A stretch of DNA of 64,000 nucleotides from a virus. A program made the translations under genes and the position numbers. Under the pieces are notes generated by a model. The model was not told where the DNA came from. It saw nothing but the letters and a program-made list of their open reading frames with translations, and made no database searches. The DNA lies in the IMG/VR virus record IMGVR_UViG_3300048033_000857, positions 1 through 64,000 of that record; one strand, 5' to 3'. Of the stretch, positions 17,761 through 25,558 are shown in pieces. Position 1 is the stretch's first letter. Each line of letters opens with the position of its first letter.

Positions 17761-18344
17761 TGATAGAACATTTACAAACACATAACAATAATGACTTTAT
17801 AAAAGGATGGTATATTAAAGATACCAATATTTGTGATAAGTTAATTAACTATATTGAGACAAATAATAATGCTTATCAAGGTAGATCGTCTAATGGTGTA
17901 GATACTAATGTAAAAGACAGTTTAGACTGTCATCTTGACAATATTGAATTATTACAAGAATATGTAAATCAATTAATGCAAGTAGCATCGGCATACACTA
18001 ACGTATTTCCCTTTGCTAACTATTATGATCCTTGGGGTATTAATGATGTAGTTAACATACAGCGATATCTTCCGGGTCAAGGATATCATGAATGGCATAC
18101 AGAACGTACTGGGACACATCCAATACCAAGTACCCGTCATTTAGTATTCATGACATATTTAAATGATGTTAACGACGGCGGCGAAACAGAATTCTATCAT
18201 CAAAACATAAAAGTTAAACCCGAGAAAGGATTAACTTTAATTTGGCCGGCAGACTGGACTTACACACATAGAGGTGTACCATCAACTACAGAAACAAAAT
18301 ATATAGTTACTGGCTGGTTTAACTATTTTGGAGGAGAAAGGTAA
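17760..18344 (+). CDS. 2OG-Fe(II) oxygenase (prolyl-4-hydroxylase-like)
   Basis: A 194-residue double-stranded beta-helix dioxygenase. The metal site is visible as YHEWHTE (His plus acidic residue), followed by GGETEFYH and the distal histidine in TYTHRGVP. KYIVTGWFNYF has the late strand that normally binds 2-oxoglutarate. Marine T4-like phages often carry several such enzymes with unknown targets; six related Fe/2OG-type proteins occur in this window. It overlaps the next cupin gene by one base. Confidence 0.8.
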   Translation: MIEHLQTHNNNDFIKGWYIKDTNICDKLINYIETNNNAYQGRSSNGVDTNVKDSLDCHLDNIELLQEYVNQLMQVASAYTNVFPFANYYDPWGINDVVNIQRYLPGQGYHEWHTERTGTHPIPSTRHLVFMTYLNDVNDGGETEFYHQNIKVKPEKGLTLIWPADWTYTHRGVPSTTETKYIVTGWFNYFGGER

Positions 18345-18706
18345 TGACAATGAAAGCAGGAAAGATTTGGGGTCAAACAGAATTGATCCACGCAAACGGT
18401 GTACTAGAGTTTCACCGTATTGAATACAAAGCAGGATACAAATGCTCGGAGCATGAGCATCAATATAAATGGAACGGATTCTTTGTTGAATCGGGCAAGA
18501 TGCTTGTCCGTGTTTGGCAAGATGATCAGGGACTAGTAGATGAAACTATCCTTGAAGCTGGTGACTTTACACAAGTAAAGCCTGGCAAAATTCACCAGTT
18601 CGAAGGTTTAGAAGACGGTGTCGCTTTTGAACTATACTGGGCTGAATTTAATCACGATGACATTGTTCGTCGTACAAGCGGCACAGCAACAAAAGGAAAG
18701 AAGTAA
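18344..18706 (+). CDS. Small cupin protein
   Basis: A 120-residue single cupin barrel. The first cupin motif is GYKCSEHEHQYKWNGFFVESG (two His and Glu as probable metal ligands) and the second is PGKIHQFEGLEDG. Similar stand-alone cupins bind or isomerise sugar phosphates or act as sensors. A basic tail (TATKGKK) follows. The starts ATG 18344 and ATG 18350 are both possible; a GGAGAAAGG site favours the first. Confidence 0.65.
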   Translation: MTMKAGKIWGQTELIHANGVLEFHRIEYKAGYKCSEHEHQYKWNGFFVESGKMLVRVWQDDQGLVDETILEAGDFTQVKPGKIHQFEGLEDGVAFELYWAEFNHDDIVRRTSGTATKGKK

Positions 18707-18709
18707 GAA

Positions 18710-19318
18710 ATGTTTAAGAACATCGATAAAATGATGATGCTAAAACTTGCATTTTTGCACGTTGTAGTTATCACGGTAAGTAACGCACTAGTCAACATTC
18801 CAGTTGAGATTGCAGGCGTTAAACTAACGTGGGCGGCATTTACGTTCCCATTAGTTATTATTGCTACTGATTTGACAGTACGTTTGTTAGGCAAGAACAT
18901 TGCTAGAGCAACTATTGCAGCAGCATATCCAATTGCTATTATTACAAGTATTGCAGTAGTACTAGCAGAAGGTGCTCCAGAAAGTGTAGCATTACGTATT
19001 GGCTTTGCAAGTGCAACAGCATATGCAGTAGGTACATTTATTGACGTATACGTGTTCCAAGCAATTAGAGAACGTATGAGTGTATGGTGGTTAGCACCTG
19101 CATTGTCAACTGTAGTTGCAAACGTAATTGACAGTTATACATTCTTTGCAGTTGCATTCAACAACAGTGCAGACGAGTATATGGCTGCTAACTGGATGGA
19201 AATTGCAACAAGCCAAGCAGGCTTAAAGATTGCTGTAGGACTAATAATCTTCCTACCAGCATACGGTGTTCTACTACGTTACCTCAAAGGACGTATGAAT
19301 GACACAGACGCAGGATAA
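18710..19318 (+). CDS. VUT/YhhQ-family transporter, probable queuosine-precursor carrier
   Basis: A 202-residue membrane protein with about six hydrophobic segments. The signature FPLVIIATDLTVRLLGKNIAR (about 44-64) is the hallmark of the Vut_1/YhhQ family, whose E. coli member imports the 7-deazaguanine precursors preQ0 and preQ1. It could raise the precursor supply for queuosine in tRNA or for deazaguanine DNA modification. No other deazaguanine gene is seen in the window. Spacing to the cupin gene is 3 bases. Confidence 0.8.
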   Translation: MFKNIDKMMMLKLAFLHVVVITVSNALVNIPVEIAGVKLTWAAFTFPLVIIATDLTVRLLGKNIARATIAAAYPIAIITSIAVVLAEGAPESVALRIGFASATAYAVGTFIDVYVFQAIRERMSVWWLAPALSTVVANVIDSYTFFAVAFNNSADEYMAANWMEIATSQAGLKIAVGLIIFLPAYGVLLRYLKGRMNDTDAG

Positions 19319-19568
19319 ACTTATTCCTGGCGAAGCCCTGATATATGAGCGTAGCAACGGTGTTGTCTACGCTCATTATCGCGACAAACCTGAGATACCT
19401 CGTTGGATTATAGGAGGAGATCCGGGTGCTGTTGCAAGAGCACAAGGTGAAATATTAGACTACGGTGAGTGGAAAAACTTATGCGAAGTAGCTTCAAAAA
19501 ATCCAACACTTAAAAACTTAATGGACAAGTTAGTTACTACGTATTATATAGTAAAGGATTCAAAATGA
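19299..19568 (+). CDS. Small conserved phage protein, unknown function
   Basis: An 89-residue soluble protein (LIPGEALIYERSNGVVYAHY, then WIIGGDPGAVARAQG). The start overlaps the transporter's last codons and the stop overlaps the next ATG. No motif is recognised. Conservation of the opening in marine phages is my recollection, not tested here. Confidence 0.6.
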   Translation: MTQTQDKLIPGEALIYERSNGVVYAHYRDKPEIPRWIIGGDPGAVARAQGEILDYGEWKNLCEVASKNPTLKNLMDKLVTTYYIVKDSK

Positions 19569-20269
19569 AAGCTATTAATCATTTAATATTTCCAACAGTT
19601 ATTTCTCAAATACAGCATAACGTTTCTACTAGTGAAAAAGAAAAATGGTTTGAATTATATTTAAAAAATTCAAATACTGAAGGAGTGTCACAAGACTTTC
19701 TTGGATTTGAAGACATTCAAACAAATACTGTGTTTGAAGATCTCTTTATGAATAAATTAAGAGTCGGAATAAATGAATATTTTAAATCTCTTAGTATAGA
19801 CACAACTAAACTTGATGTACATTTAACTAAATGTTTTTTTAACGTCACTAATCAAAGTAGCATTGACATACACGATCATTCAGAGAATCATCTCTCGTTT
19901 ACATATTATCCTTATATTGCTAAATCTAAAGATAGAGATTTTATAATTTATAATGTTAACGAAGCACATAATAATGAACCGTATCCTCATTTTTTTAGCA
20001 ACTATGTTACTGAATGGACCGAAGTAAACAGTAATATTAATGCGTTTCCAATATATGAAGGTACTATGATAATATTTCCGTCAAGACTAAAACATTGTAT
20101 TGAATCACGAGAAGGCGACAGTTACGAGGACGGTAAGTCTTTTAAAGATAAGTCTTCATTGCTTCAAAGTCGATTTTGTGTAGCCGGAGATATGATATAT
20201 ACTCGAAAGTTAGAAATTAAAAATTACAATCGAGCGTTGTCAAATCCTAAAAATTGGAGAAGTTTATAA
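19565..20269 (+). CDS. 2OG-Fe(II) oxygenase-like protein
   Basis: A 234-residue protein of the putative 2OG oxygenase type. The beta-helix metal site is seen as DIHDHSENHLSFTYYP. A later EGTMIIFPSRLKHCIES holds the distal histidine and typical final strands, and RFCVAGDM follows with the arginine expected to contact 2-oxoglutarate. The opening NHLIFPTVISQIQH is the usual N-terminal strand of this group. Target unknown. The stop and the next start share one base. Confidence 0.7.
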   Translation: MKAINHLIFPTVISQIQHNVSTSEKEKWFELYLKNSNTEGVSQDFLGFEDIQTNTVFEDLFMNKLRVGINEYFKSLSIDTTKLDVHLTKCFFNVTNQSSIDIHDHSENHLSFTYYPYIAKSKDRDFIIYNVNEAHNNEPYPHFFSNYVTEWTEVNSNINAFPIYEGTMIIFPSRLKHCIESREGDSYEDGKSFKDKSSLLQSRFCVAGDMIYTRKLEIKNYNRALSNPKNWRSL

Positions 20270-20712
20270 TGAAACATTGGGTAGAACATCATCCAGATTT
20301 TTGGTTACCTAATTGGGAATTAGTAATTGGAAACTTAGACGCCTGTCCAGACGAAGCAATTTTTCATATGGATAACTTAGGTGTTGCAGTACATCAAGTA
20401 TATTTAGAAGAGTATAAACCTATATTACATCTTGCAGATCATATTTCTAAAGAATACAATAACGCTCCTGTAACTGCTCAAACAATGATTAGTTTTATGT
20501 CTCGAAGCGGAAATTACGGAAAGCATGTTGACGAAGTAGACGTCTATATATTACAAGCATTAGGTCTAGTTAACGTGAGTGTTTGGGAAAACGAAAATGA
20601 ATACAAATATCAATTAACTCCGGGACATATGATACATATACCCAAAGGGCTATATCATCAGATAACTCCCTTATCGCCTAGAGTTAGTATTAGTTATGGA
20701 GTAGAAGAATGA
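20269..20712 (+). CDS. Cupin/JmjC-like oxygenase
   Basis: A 147-residue protein with a JmjC- or Cupin_4-like core. YGKHVDEVDVYILQALGLV gives the HxD motif and a dimer-like strand, and IPKGLYHQITPLSPRVSISYG gives the distal His. Members of this family hydroxylate ribosomal proteins or other substrates, but this copy is shorter than bacterial enzymes. ATG 20269 is preferred over an upstream TTG at 20254. It is the last gene before kdsA, overlapping it by 4 bases. Confidence 0.65.
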   Translation: MKHWVEHHPDFWLPNWELVIGNLDACPDEAIFHMDNLGVAVHQVYLEEYKPILHLADHISKEYNNAPVTAQTMISFMSRSGNYGKHVDEVDVYILQALGLVNVSVWENENEYKYQLTPGHMIHIPKGLYHQITPLSPRVSISYGVEE

Positions 20713-21470
20713 GAATTATAGCAGGTCCGTGTCAGCACGAAACACTAGCACAGAGTGCAGAGATTGCAAAGGAATGCAAGCGTGTATGCGACAAGTATGG
20801 CATTGAATATTACTTCAAAGCAAGTTTTGACAAAGCAAATCGCACAAGTGCTAATGGCAAACGTGGCGTAGGTTTGCATCCATTTGTACACGATATACTA
20901 GCACTCAAAGACACACTTGATGTAAAAACACTAACAGACGTACACGAAGTTGATCAAATACAATACCTCAAAGACATTGTAGATGTGCTACAGATTCCTG
21001 CATTCTTGTGTAGACAAACCGATCTTATTCGTGCAGCGTGTGATACTAACTGTGTAGTAAATATCAAAAAAGGACAGTTTCTTGCACCTTGGGACGTTGC
21101 AGGAATACTAAGTAAGTGTGAAGATGCCCGTGAGGTATGGATTACAGAGAGAGGTACTAGTTTTGGATATAATACTTTGGTTGTCGATTTTACCGGCCTT
21201 AGCTTTATGCTTGATAATTACGATTGTCCTATTGTGCTTGATGCCACGCACTCAGTACAGAAGCCAGGCGGCAACGGAACTAGTAGCGGCGGCAATAGGG
21301 ATTATGTTCCTGGCCTGGCTCGTGCAGCAAGTGCTTTGGGCGTTAGGAATTTCTTTTTAGAAGTACATGCCGATCCAGACAATGCACCTAGCGACGGTCC
21401 TAACATGCTACGCTTAGATCAATTTGAGGAGGTTGTTCGTGACATCATCAGCTATTCTTATTCCGGCTAG
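20709..21470 (+). CDS. kdsA: KdsA, Kdo-8-phosphate synthase
   Basis: A 253-residue aldolase that condenses arabinose-5-phosphate with PEP to Kdo-8-phosphate, the entry to lipopolysaccharide inner-core and some capsule sugars. Family motifs are complete: IIAGPCQHET, KASFDKANRTS, IPAFLCRQTDLI, KKGQFLAPWDV, TERGTSFGYN and DATHSVQKPGG. Cys in GPC, where E. coli KdsA has Asn, indicates the metal-dependent class. It is about 30 residues shorter than the E. coli enzyme. It overlaps kdsB, whose ribosome site is embedded in its 3' end. Confidence 0.95.
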   Translation: MRIIAGPCQHETLAQSAEIAKECKRVCDKYGIEYYFKASFDKANRTSANGKRGVGLHPFVHDILALKDTLDVKTLTDVHEVDQIQYLKDIVDVLQIPAFLCRQTDLIRAACDTNCVVNIKKGQFLAPWDVAGILSKCEDAREVWITERGTSFGYNTLVVDFTGLSFMLDNYDCPIVLDATHSVQKPGGNGTSSGGNRDYVPGLARAASALGVRNFFLEVHADPDNAPSDGPNMLRLDQFEEVVRDIISYSYSG

Positions 21471-22128
21471 ATACGGTAGCACACGTTATCCTGGAAAGCC
21501 TTTGGCTATGTTAGATGGCGTTCCTATGATAAAGCGTGTGTATGACGCTTGTACAGCGTCTAAGATACCAACATACGTACTTACTGATGACATGCGTATA
21601 TACAATCTGTTTGGTCCTAACAAATGTTGGATTGATCAAACCGATTATGCTAACGGTACTGAACGATGTGCTGGTGCTATTAAGAATGACTTCTTTAGTG
21701 AGTACGATCAGTTTGTAAATGTACAAGGCGACATGCCAGATGTAACAGTTGAAATGATTGAGAAGTGTATTGAAAACTTATCGTACAATACTCTAGTAAG
21801 CACAGTATATACAGACATGCCGTTTGAGATGGAGATTGACCCTAACACAGTCAAAATGATAACAGCATATCCGAGCAAGGCATTATGGTTTGGTAGAGGA
21901 CTTAAAGGATACGGCGAATGGCACTTGGGTGTATATGGATACAAGCGCGGCGCACTACTAACCTATCCTAATTTAAAAGTTCCGCAAGAAGAAATTATCG
22001 AGCAACTAGAACAGCTACGCTGGTTAAAAAACGGTTGGCAAATAGTCTGTAGTAGTGTATACTTTAATGGAGTAGAGATTAATTCACCAGAGGATGTAGA
22101 AATATGGCAGCAGAAAAACTTAACTTAA
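21439..22128 (+). CDS. kdsB: KdsB, CMP-Kdo synthetase
   Basis: A cytidylyltransferase of 229 residues that activates Kdo with CTP. GTG 21439 is the start because GAGGAGG lies 6 bases upstream and translation then begins TSSAILIPARYGSTRYPGKP, the N-terminal nucleotide-binding motif. Later motifs are YANGTERCAG and NVQGDMPD; most KdsB have QGDEP, so Met replaces Glu. WHLGVYGYKRGALL follows. It forms a coupled pair with kdsA. The phosphatase (KdsC) and arabinose-phosphate isomerase (KdsD) are absent here and would come from the host. Confidence 0.92.
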   Translation: MTSSAILIPARYGSTRYPGKPLAMLDGVPMIKRVYDACTASKIPTYVLTDDMRIYNLFGPNKCWIDQTDYANGTERCAGAIKNDFFSEYDQFVNVQGDMPDVTVEMIEKCIENLSYNTLVSTVYTDMPFEMEIDPNTVKMITAYPSKALWFGRGLKGYGEWHLGVYGYKRGALLTYPNLKVPQEEIIEQLEQLRWLKNGWQIVCSSVYFNGVEINSPEDVEIWQQKNLT

Positions 22129-22571
22129 AGCAAATACTAGGCTGCGTAGATATGAACTACAAAGGCGCCTGGAAAGAATTTACCGACGACGAAAAGAAAT
22201 CAGTTGGTTTTTGGTTATTAAATAGATACGTAAGTAGTGTTAGCGGCAGTCGTGCAAAACAAGAACGAGCAGTCTTACGTACAAACAAATACTATAACAA
22301 AAATTTTAATGATATCGGTGTTGGAAAAGATAACGGGCATCAGGAATTAATGTGGCAGCTATTGTGTATGAGTGGTGCAACCGGAGACATACAGTTTCAT
22401 TCGTACATCGGTCATAAAAGAAAAGGTGAGTCAAACTCAAAGGCAGTTAAACTTATTGAACAGTTATATCCATATTTAAAAAATGACGAGGTTGAATTAC
22501 TTGCTAGAATATCTACAAAAAAAGAACTCCGAGAATTGGCTAAAGAGTATGACATTGACGTCAAACTCTGA
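22104..22571 (+). CDS. Unknown helical protein
   Basis: A 155-residue protein, helical and charged (FTDDEKKSVGFWLLNRYVSS; C-terminal KKELRELAKEYDIDVKL). Length, late-helix pattern and KRKGESNSKAVKLI faintly recall small clamp-loader subunits (gp62 of T4-like phages), but the match is too weak to name it. It overlaps kdsB by 25 bases and the next gene by 23, so it sits in the same translated run. Confidence 0.45.
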   Translation: MAAEKLNLKQILGCVDMNYKGAWKEFTDDEKKSVGFWLLNRYVSSVSGSRAKQERAVLRTNKYYNKNFNDIGVGKDNGHQELMWQLLCMSGATGDIQFHSYIGHKRKGESNSKAVKLIEQLYPYLKNDEVELLARISTKKELRELAKEYDIDVKL

Positions 22572-23250
22572 AAAGCCATATGTCTGTGAATACTGCGGCA
22601 GCGGTTATGTAAGAGAAAAAACTCTTGCAGCTCATATGTGTGAAAAGAAAAGACGCTGGATGCAAAAAGATGAAAAGCGTGTAAGGCACGGTCTGTATGC
22701 TTTTAATAGATTTTATAAACTTAGTGCAGGCGCCAAGAAAGAAAAAACATATGACGAATTTGTTAACAGTCAGTACTACAATGCATTTGTAAAGTTTGGC
22801 AGTTTTATTAGTAATGTTAAACCTTTATATCCCGAACGTTACATAGACTGGGTAGTTAAGAGTGGAGTAAAATTAGATCACTGGTGCAGAGATAGTCTAT
22901 ACGAAAAATATGTTCTTGAATTTATCCTTAAAGAAGATGTTACTACAGCATTAGAGCGTAGTGTAAAACACATGTTAGAATGGGCCGAAGAACACCAGCC
23001 CGCTCCATGGAATCATTATTTTCAACATGTAAGTTTAAATCGAGCAGTATGGCATATTAAAGACGGTAAGATTAGTCCTTGGCTCATTCTTAACTGCGAT
23101 AGCGGTCGAGAAATGTTAAGTAAGTTTAATGATGAGCAATTAGGTATGGTTTATCATGTTATTAACCCGGAACATTGGTCAATAAGATTTAAAAGATTGC
23201 CCAATGACGTACAATTAGTAAAAGATATTGCTAAGGAAAGTAAGTTATGA
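22549..23250 (+). CDS. Zinc-finger protein of unknown function
   Basis: A 233-residue protein starting at ATG 22549. A single compact zinc-binding module at its N-terminus reads YVCEYCGSGYVREKTLAAHM followed by Cys, i.e. C-x2-C, then H-x-C. The remaining 190 residues are helical and aromatic (HWCRDSLYEKYVLEFILKED, then MLEWAEEHQPAPWNHYFQHV) with no known fold. A nucleic-acid-binding role is inferred from the finger. It overlaps the APS kinase start by 4 bases. Confidence 0.55.
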   Translation: MTLTSNSEKPYVCEYCGSGYVREKTLAAHMCEKKRRWMQKDEKRVRHGLYAFNRFYKLSAGAKKEKTYDEFVNSQYYNAFVKFGSFISNVKPLYPERYIDWVVKSGVKLDHWCRDSLYEKYVLEFILKEDVTTALERSVKHMLEWAEEHQPAPWNHYFQHVSLNRAVWHIKDGKISPWLILNCDSGREMLSKFNDEQLGMVYHVINPEHWSIRFKRLPNDVQLVKDIAKESKL

Positions 23251-23675
23251 AAATTTTAATATGCGGCTTGCCTGGTAGTGGTAAAACCACACTAGCAGAA
23301 CCGTTTGCAAAACTAATTGGTGCTGTACACATTAACGCAGATGCAGTACGTAAAGAATATGACGATTGGGACTTTACACCCGAAGGACGTATTCGTCAAG
23401 CACAACGTATGCGCTATCTAGCAGACGGAGTTGTAAAGGCAGGCAAAGTTGCAGTAGCAGACTTTGTTGCACCAACGCCAAAAGCACGTGAAGAGTTTGG
23501 TGCAGACTATGTAGTGTGGATGGATACTATCAAAGAAGGTAGATTCGAAGATACAAACGCAATGTATGTACCTTTAGAAAAAGATCAATATGACTATCAT
23601 GTATCTGAGTGGTTTGAAGATACTCATTTACAGTTAATGCAAATAGTGTCAAAGTATTTAGAAGATGGAAAATAA
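23247..23675 (+). CDS. cysC: Adenylylsulfate kinase-like (CysC-type) kinase
   Basis: A 142-residue P-loop kinase: Walker A GLPGSGKTT (8-16), then HINADAVRKEYDDWDFTPEG, which parallels the DGDNVR-x-GL-x-x-DLGF region of APS kinase. AQRMRYLADGVVKAGKVAVAD is the family helix and strand. APS kinase makes PAPS, the sulfate donor of the two sulfotransferases here (7513 and 55514). It is shorter than cellular CysC (about 200 residues) and lacks the usual FISP segment, so a general small-molecule kinase is the alternative. Confidence 0.7.
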   Translation: MKILICGLPGSGKTTLAEPFAKLIGAVHINADAVRKEYDDWDFTPEGRIRQAQRMRYLADGVVKAGKVAVADFVAPTPKAREEFGADYVVWMDTIKEGRFEDTNAMYVPLEKDQYDYHVSEWFEDTHLQLMQIVSKYLEDGK

Positions 23676-23880
23676 AGTATCCCCTAAGCGTCACTTAGCA
23701 AAGGCAATAACGTGGCGTGTTATAGCAAGTATTACTACAGTACTTATTGCATGGTATTTTGGATTGCCTCCAAAAGCAATAGGAGCAGTATTCATAGCAG
23801 ACTTAGTTATCAAGTTTGCTTTGTATTATGCTCACGAACGTGTGTGGTATAAACATATACAGTATGGAGTTAAAGAATGA
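23665..23880 (+). CDS. DUF2061 small membrane protein
   Basis: A 71-residue inner-membrane protein with two hydrophobic helices. It shows the DUF2061 signature KAITWRVIASITTVLIAW and the C-terminal KFALYYAHERVWYKH. Function is unknown. It overlaps the kinase by 11 bases and the following nucleotidyltransferase by 4, making a three-gene coupled cassette. If the flanking genes make PAPS, this protein could be a membrane partner, which is inference. Confidence 0.8.
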   Translation: MENKVSPKRHLAKAITWRVIASITTVLIAWYFGLPPKAIGAVFIADLVIKFALYYAHERVWYKHIQYGVKE

Positions 23881-24290
23881 GTTTTGATTGGCAAAAACCT
23901 ACAGCACAAATGTTAGGCAGATGGCAACCGTGGCACGATGGTCACACAGCACTATTTAAAAAAGCACTTATGGAGACTGGCCAAGTAGCCATTATGATAC
24001 GCGATGTCGGCGGCATCGTAGGGCAAGATGCAGGTGCTGGACGTACTGTAGCACAAGACGATAACCCATTTGACTTTGAAGTAGTTTATAACAATATTGA
24101 AATGGGACTAGCCGAAGCAGGATTTACATATGGCATAGAATATATTATAATGAAAGTTCCAAACATTGTAGATATTAGTTATGGCCGTGGTGTTGGTTAC
24201 ACATTTACACAACACGACTTAGGTGAAGAGATACACAATATTAGTGCTACACAGATTAGAGCTAAACTAAGAGAAGAAGGTAAACTATAA
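23877..24290 (+). CDS. HxGH nucleotidyltransferase
   Basis: A 137-residue alpha/beta nucleotidyltransferase. LGRWQPWHDGHTALF carries the HxGH-type active site and NISATQIRAKLREEG the C-terminal ISxTxxR motif. Both occur in NMN adenylyltransferases and in ATP sulfurylases. Adjacent to an APS kinase, a compact APS-forming enzyme is an attractive reading. However, it is far shorter than known ATP sulfurylases and an NAD or nucleotide-sugar role is equally possible. Confidence 0.65.
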   Translation: MSFDWQKPTAQMLGRWQPWHDGHTALFKKALMETGQVAIMIRDVGGIVGQDAGAGRTVAQDDNPFDFEVVYNNIEMGLAEAGFTYGIEYIIMKVPNIVDISYGRGVGYTFTQHDLGEEIHNISATQIRAKLREEGKL

Positions 24291-24859
24291 TGCCTGATAT
24301 TGATATTGACTTTGCTGACAGAAATATTATACTATCTAAACTAAAGCATCGTGTAGCTAAACTCGACAGCGGCAAGAAGCATAACACCGGCGTATATGTA
24401 ACTGAGATACCACATAACCCGTTTAACGAAATTGCAACAATCGAACACAAGGCAGCAGAAGACCGCGGCTACTTTAAATTAGACTTTCTAAATGTAAGCA
24501 TTTATAAAGATGTAAAAGATGATAAACACTTAACAGCACTTATGGAGCGTGAACCTTTATGGGAACTTTTACAACACGAAGAATTTGTGGATCAACTATT
24601 TCATTTACACGGGCATACGGAAATACTCAAGAAGACTTGCCCTACTTCCGTGGAACAATTAGCTGCCGTCCTTGCTATGATAAGACCAGCGAAGAGACAT
24701 TTGATTGGGAAGACATGGAACGAGATAATGAACGAAGTTTGGACTAAGCCGGAAGACGATGCTTACTACTTTAAAAAAGCACACGCAATGAGTTATGCGT
24801 TTGCTGTAATAGTACATATGAATTTATTATGTGAGGAATTTAATGACAGTAAAGGTTAA
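24290..24859 (+). CDS. Miniature DnaE-like (C-family polymerase core) protein
   Basis: A 189-residue protein whose segments follow bacterial DnaE in order. MPDIDIDFADR matches the PDxDxDF motif with the first catalytic Asp pair. KKHNTGVYVTEI aligns with GKHAGGVVIAP. YFKLDFLNV aligns with VKFDFLGL, holding the third catalytic Asp. VDQLFHLHGH and LAAVLAMIRPAKR align with the FQLESRGM and ALVALFRPG region, and YFKKAHAMSYAFAV with FNKSHSAAYALVS. All PHP, OB, HhH and most finger sequence is gone. Whether it polymerises, binds the host polymerase or has another role is unknown. It overlaps the next gene by 17 bases. Confidence 0.7.
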   Translation: MPDIDIDFADRNIILSKLKHRVAKLDSGKKHNTGVYVTEIPHNPFNEIATIEHKAAEDRGYFKLDFLNVSIYKDVKDDKHLTALMEREPLWELLQHEEFVDQLFHLHGHTEILKKTCPTSVEQLAAVLAMIRPAKRHLIGKTWNEIMNEVWTKPEDDAYYFKKAHAMSYAFAVIVHMNLLCEEFNDSKG

Positions 24860-25556
24860 ATTTTATTCTAAATTTAAAGAGTTAGAAATGTCTCTGCCGC
24901 CGGTTCCTGCTAGTAAATTTTGGCCTGAATGGTTTAAAAACCAAAGACCAATTATAGACGGTAACGATCAACAATATGCAAGTACTGTACGTAAATGTCC
25001 GGCAATACTGGATATTCTTAGTACTGGTTATATTATTCCTTTATGGAGTGATTTTAAATTAAAACGTACAAATAAAAATGAAATGGGTTACTTAATGCCT
25101 CCAGCAGCTTCAGAATTATTTGGAGGCATTACTACACATGCTAAACCTCAAATTGATAATTATCCTTTTGACAATGATACATTTCCGGGCAGTGTAAAAT
25201 TTATGAATCCTTGGGGAATAGTAACTCCACCAGGTTATAGTTGTATGGTTGTTAGTCCGTATTATCATTCTCATCCTCATATACGAGCAATGAACGGAAT
25301 TATTGAAACAGACAGATATCACGAAGCACATATTAATACATTTTTTAATGCAAAAATAAATGAAGAAATTGAGCTTAAAAGAGGAATGCCGCTAGTCCAA
25401 GTAATTCCGTTTAAAAGAGAAGAATACGAAATGGAAACAATTACCGGAGACGGTCGTAGTTGGATTAGCAGAATTCGTGATTTTGTTTCTGATACTCAGT
25501 TTCTTGGTGACGTAAAAAGATATAGAGACGAGTTATATACTAAACGTTATAAGTAA
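24843..25556 (+). CDS. Conserved phage protein of unknown function, paralogue B
   Basis: A 237-residue protein starting at ATG 24843 behind GAGGAAT. It shares its layout with the product at 16557: ASKFWPEWFKNQR, KCPAILDILSTGYIIPLW, a central SVKFMNPWGI, and a later hydrophobic ELKRGMPLVQVIPF comparable to NIKAGEPLAMLLP. It has an added His-rich loop (YYHSHPHIR). The two genes probably derive from one ancestor. Function unknown. Confidence 0.55.
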   Translation: MTVKVKFYSKFKELEMSLPPVPASKFWPEWFKNQRPIIDGNDQQYASTVRKCPAILDILSTGYIIPLWSDFKLKRTNKNEMGYLMPPAASELFGGITTHAKPQIDNYPFDNDTFPGSVKFMNPWGIVTPPGYSCMVVSPYYHSHPHIRAMNGIIETDRYHEAHINTFFNAKINEEIELKRGMPLVQVIPFKREEYEMETITGDGRSWISRIRDFVSDTQFLGDVKRYRDELYTKRYK

Positions 25557-25558
25557 TT

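Noticed and set aside
22104-22571. Clamp-loader small subunit gp62
   Set aside because: Only a vague helix pattern; no sequence motif strong enough to name it.
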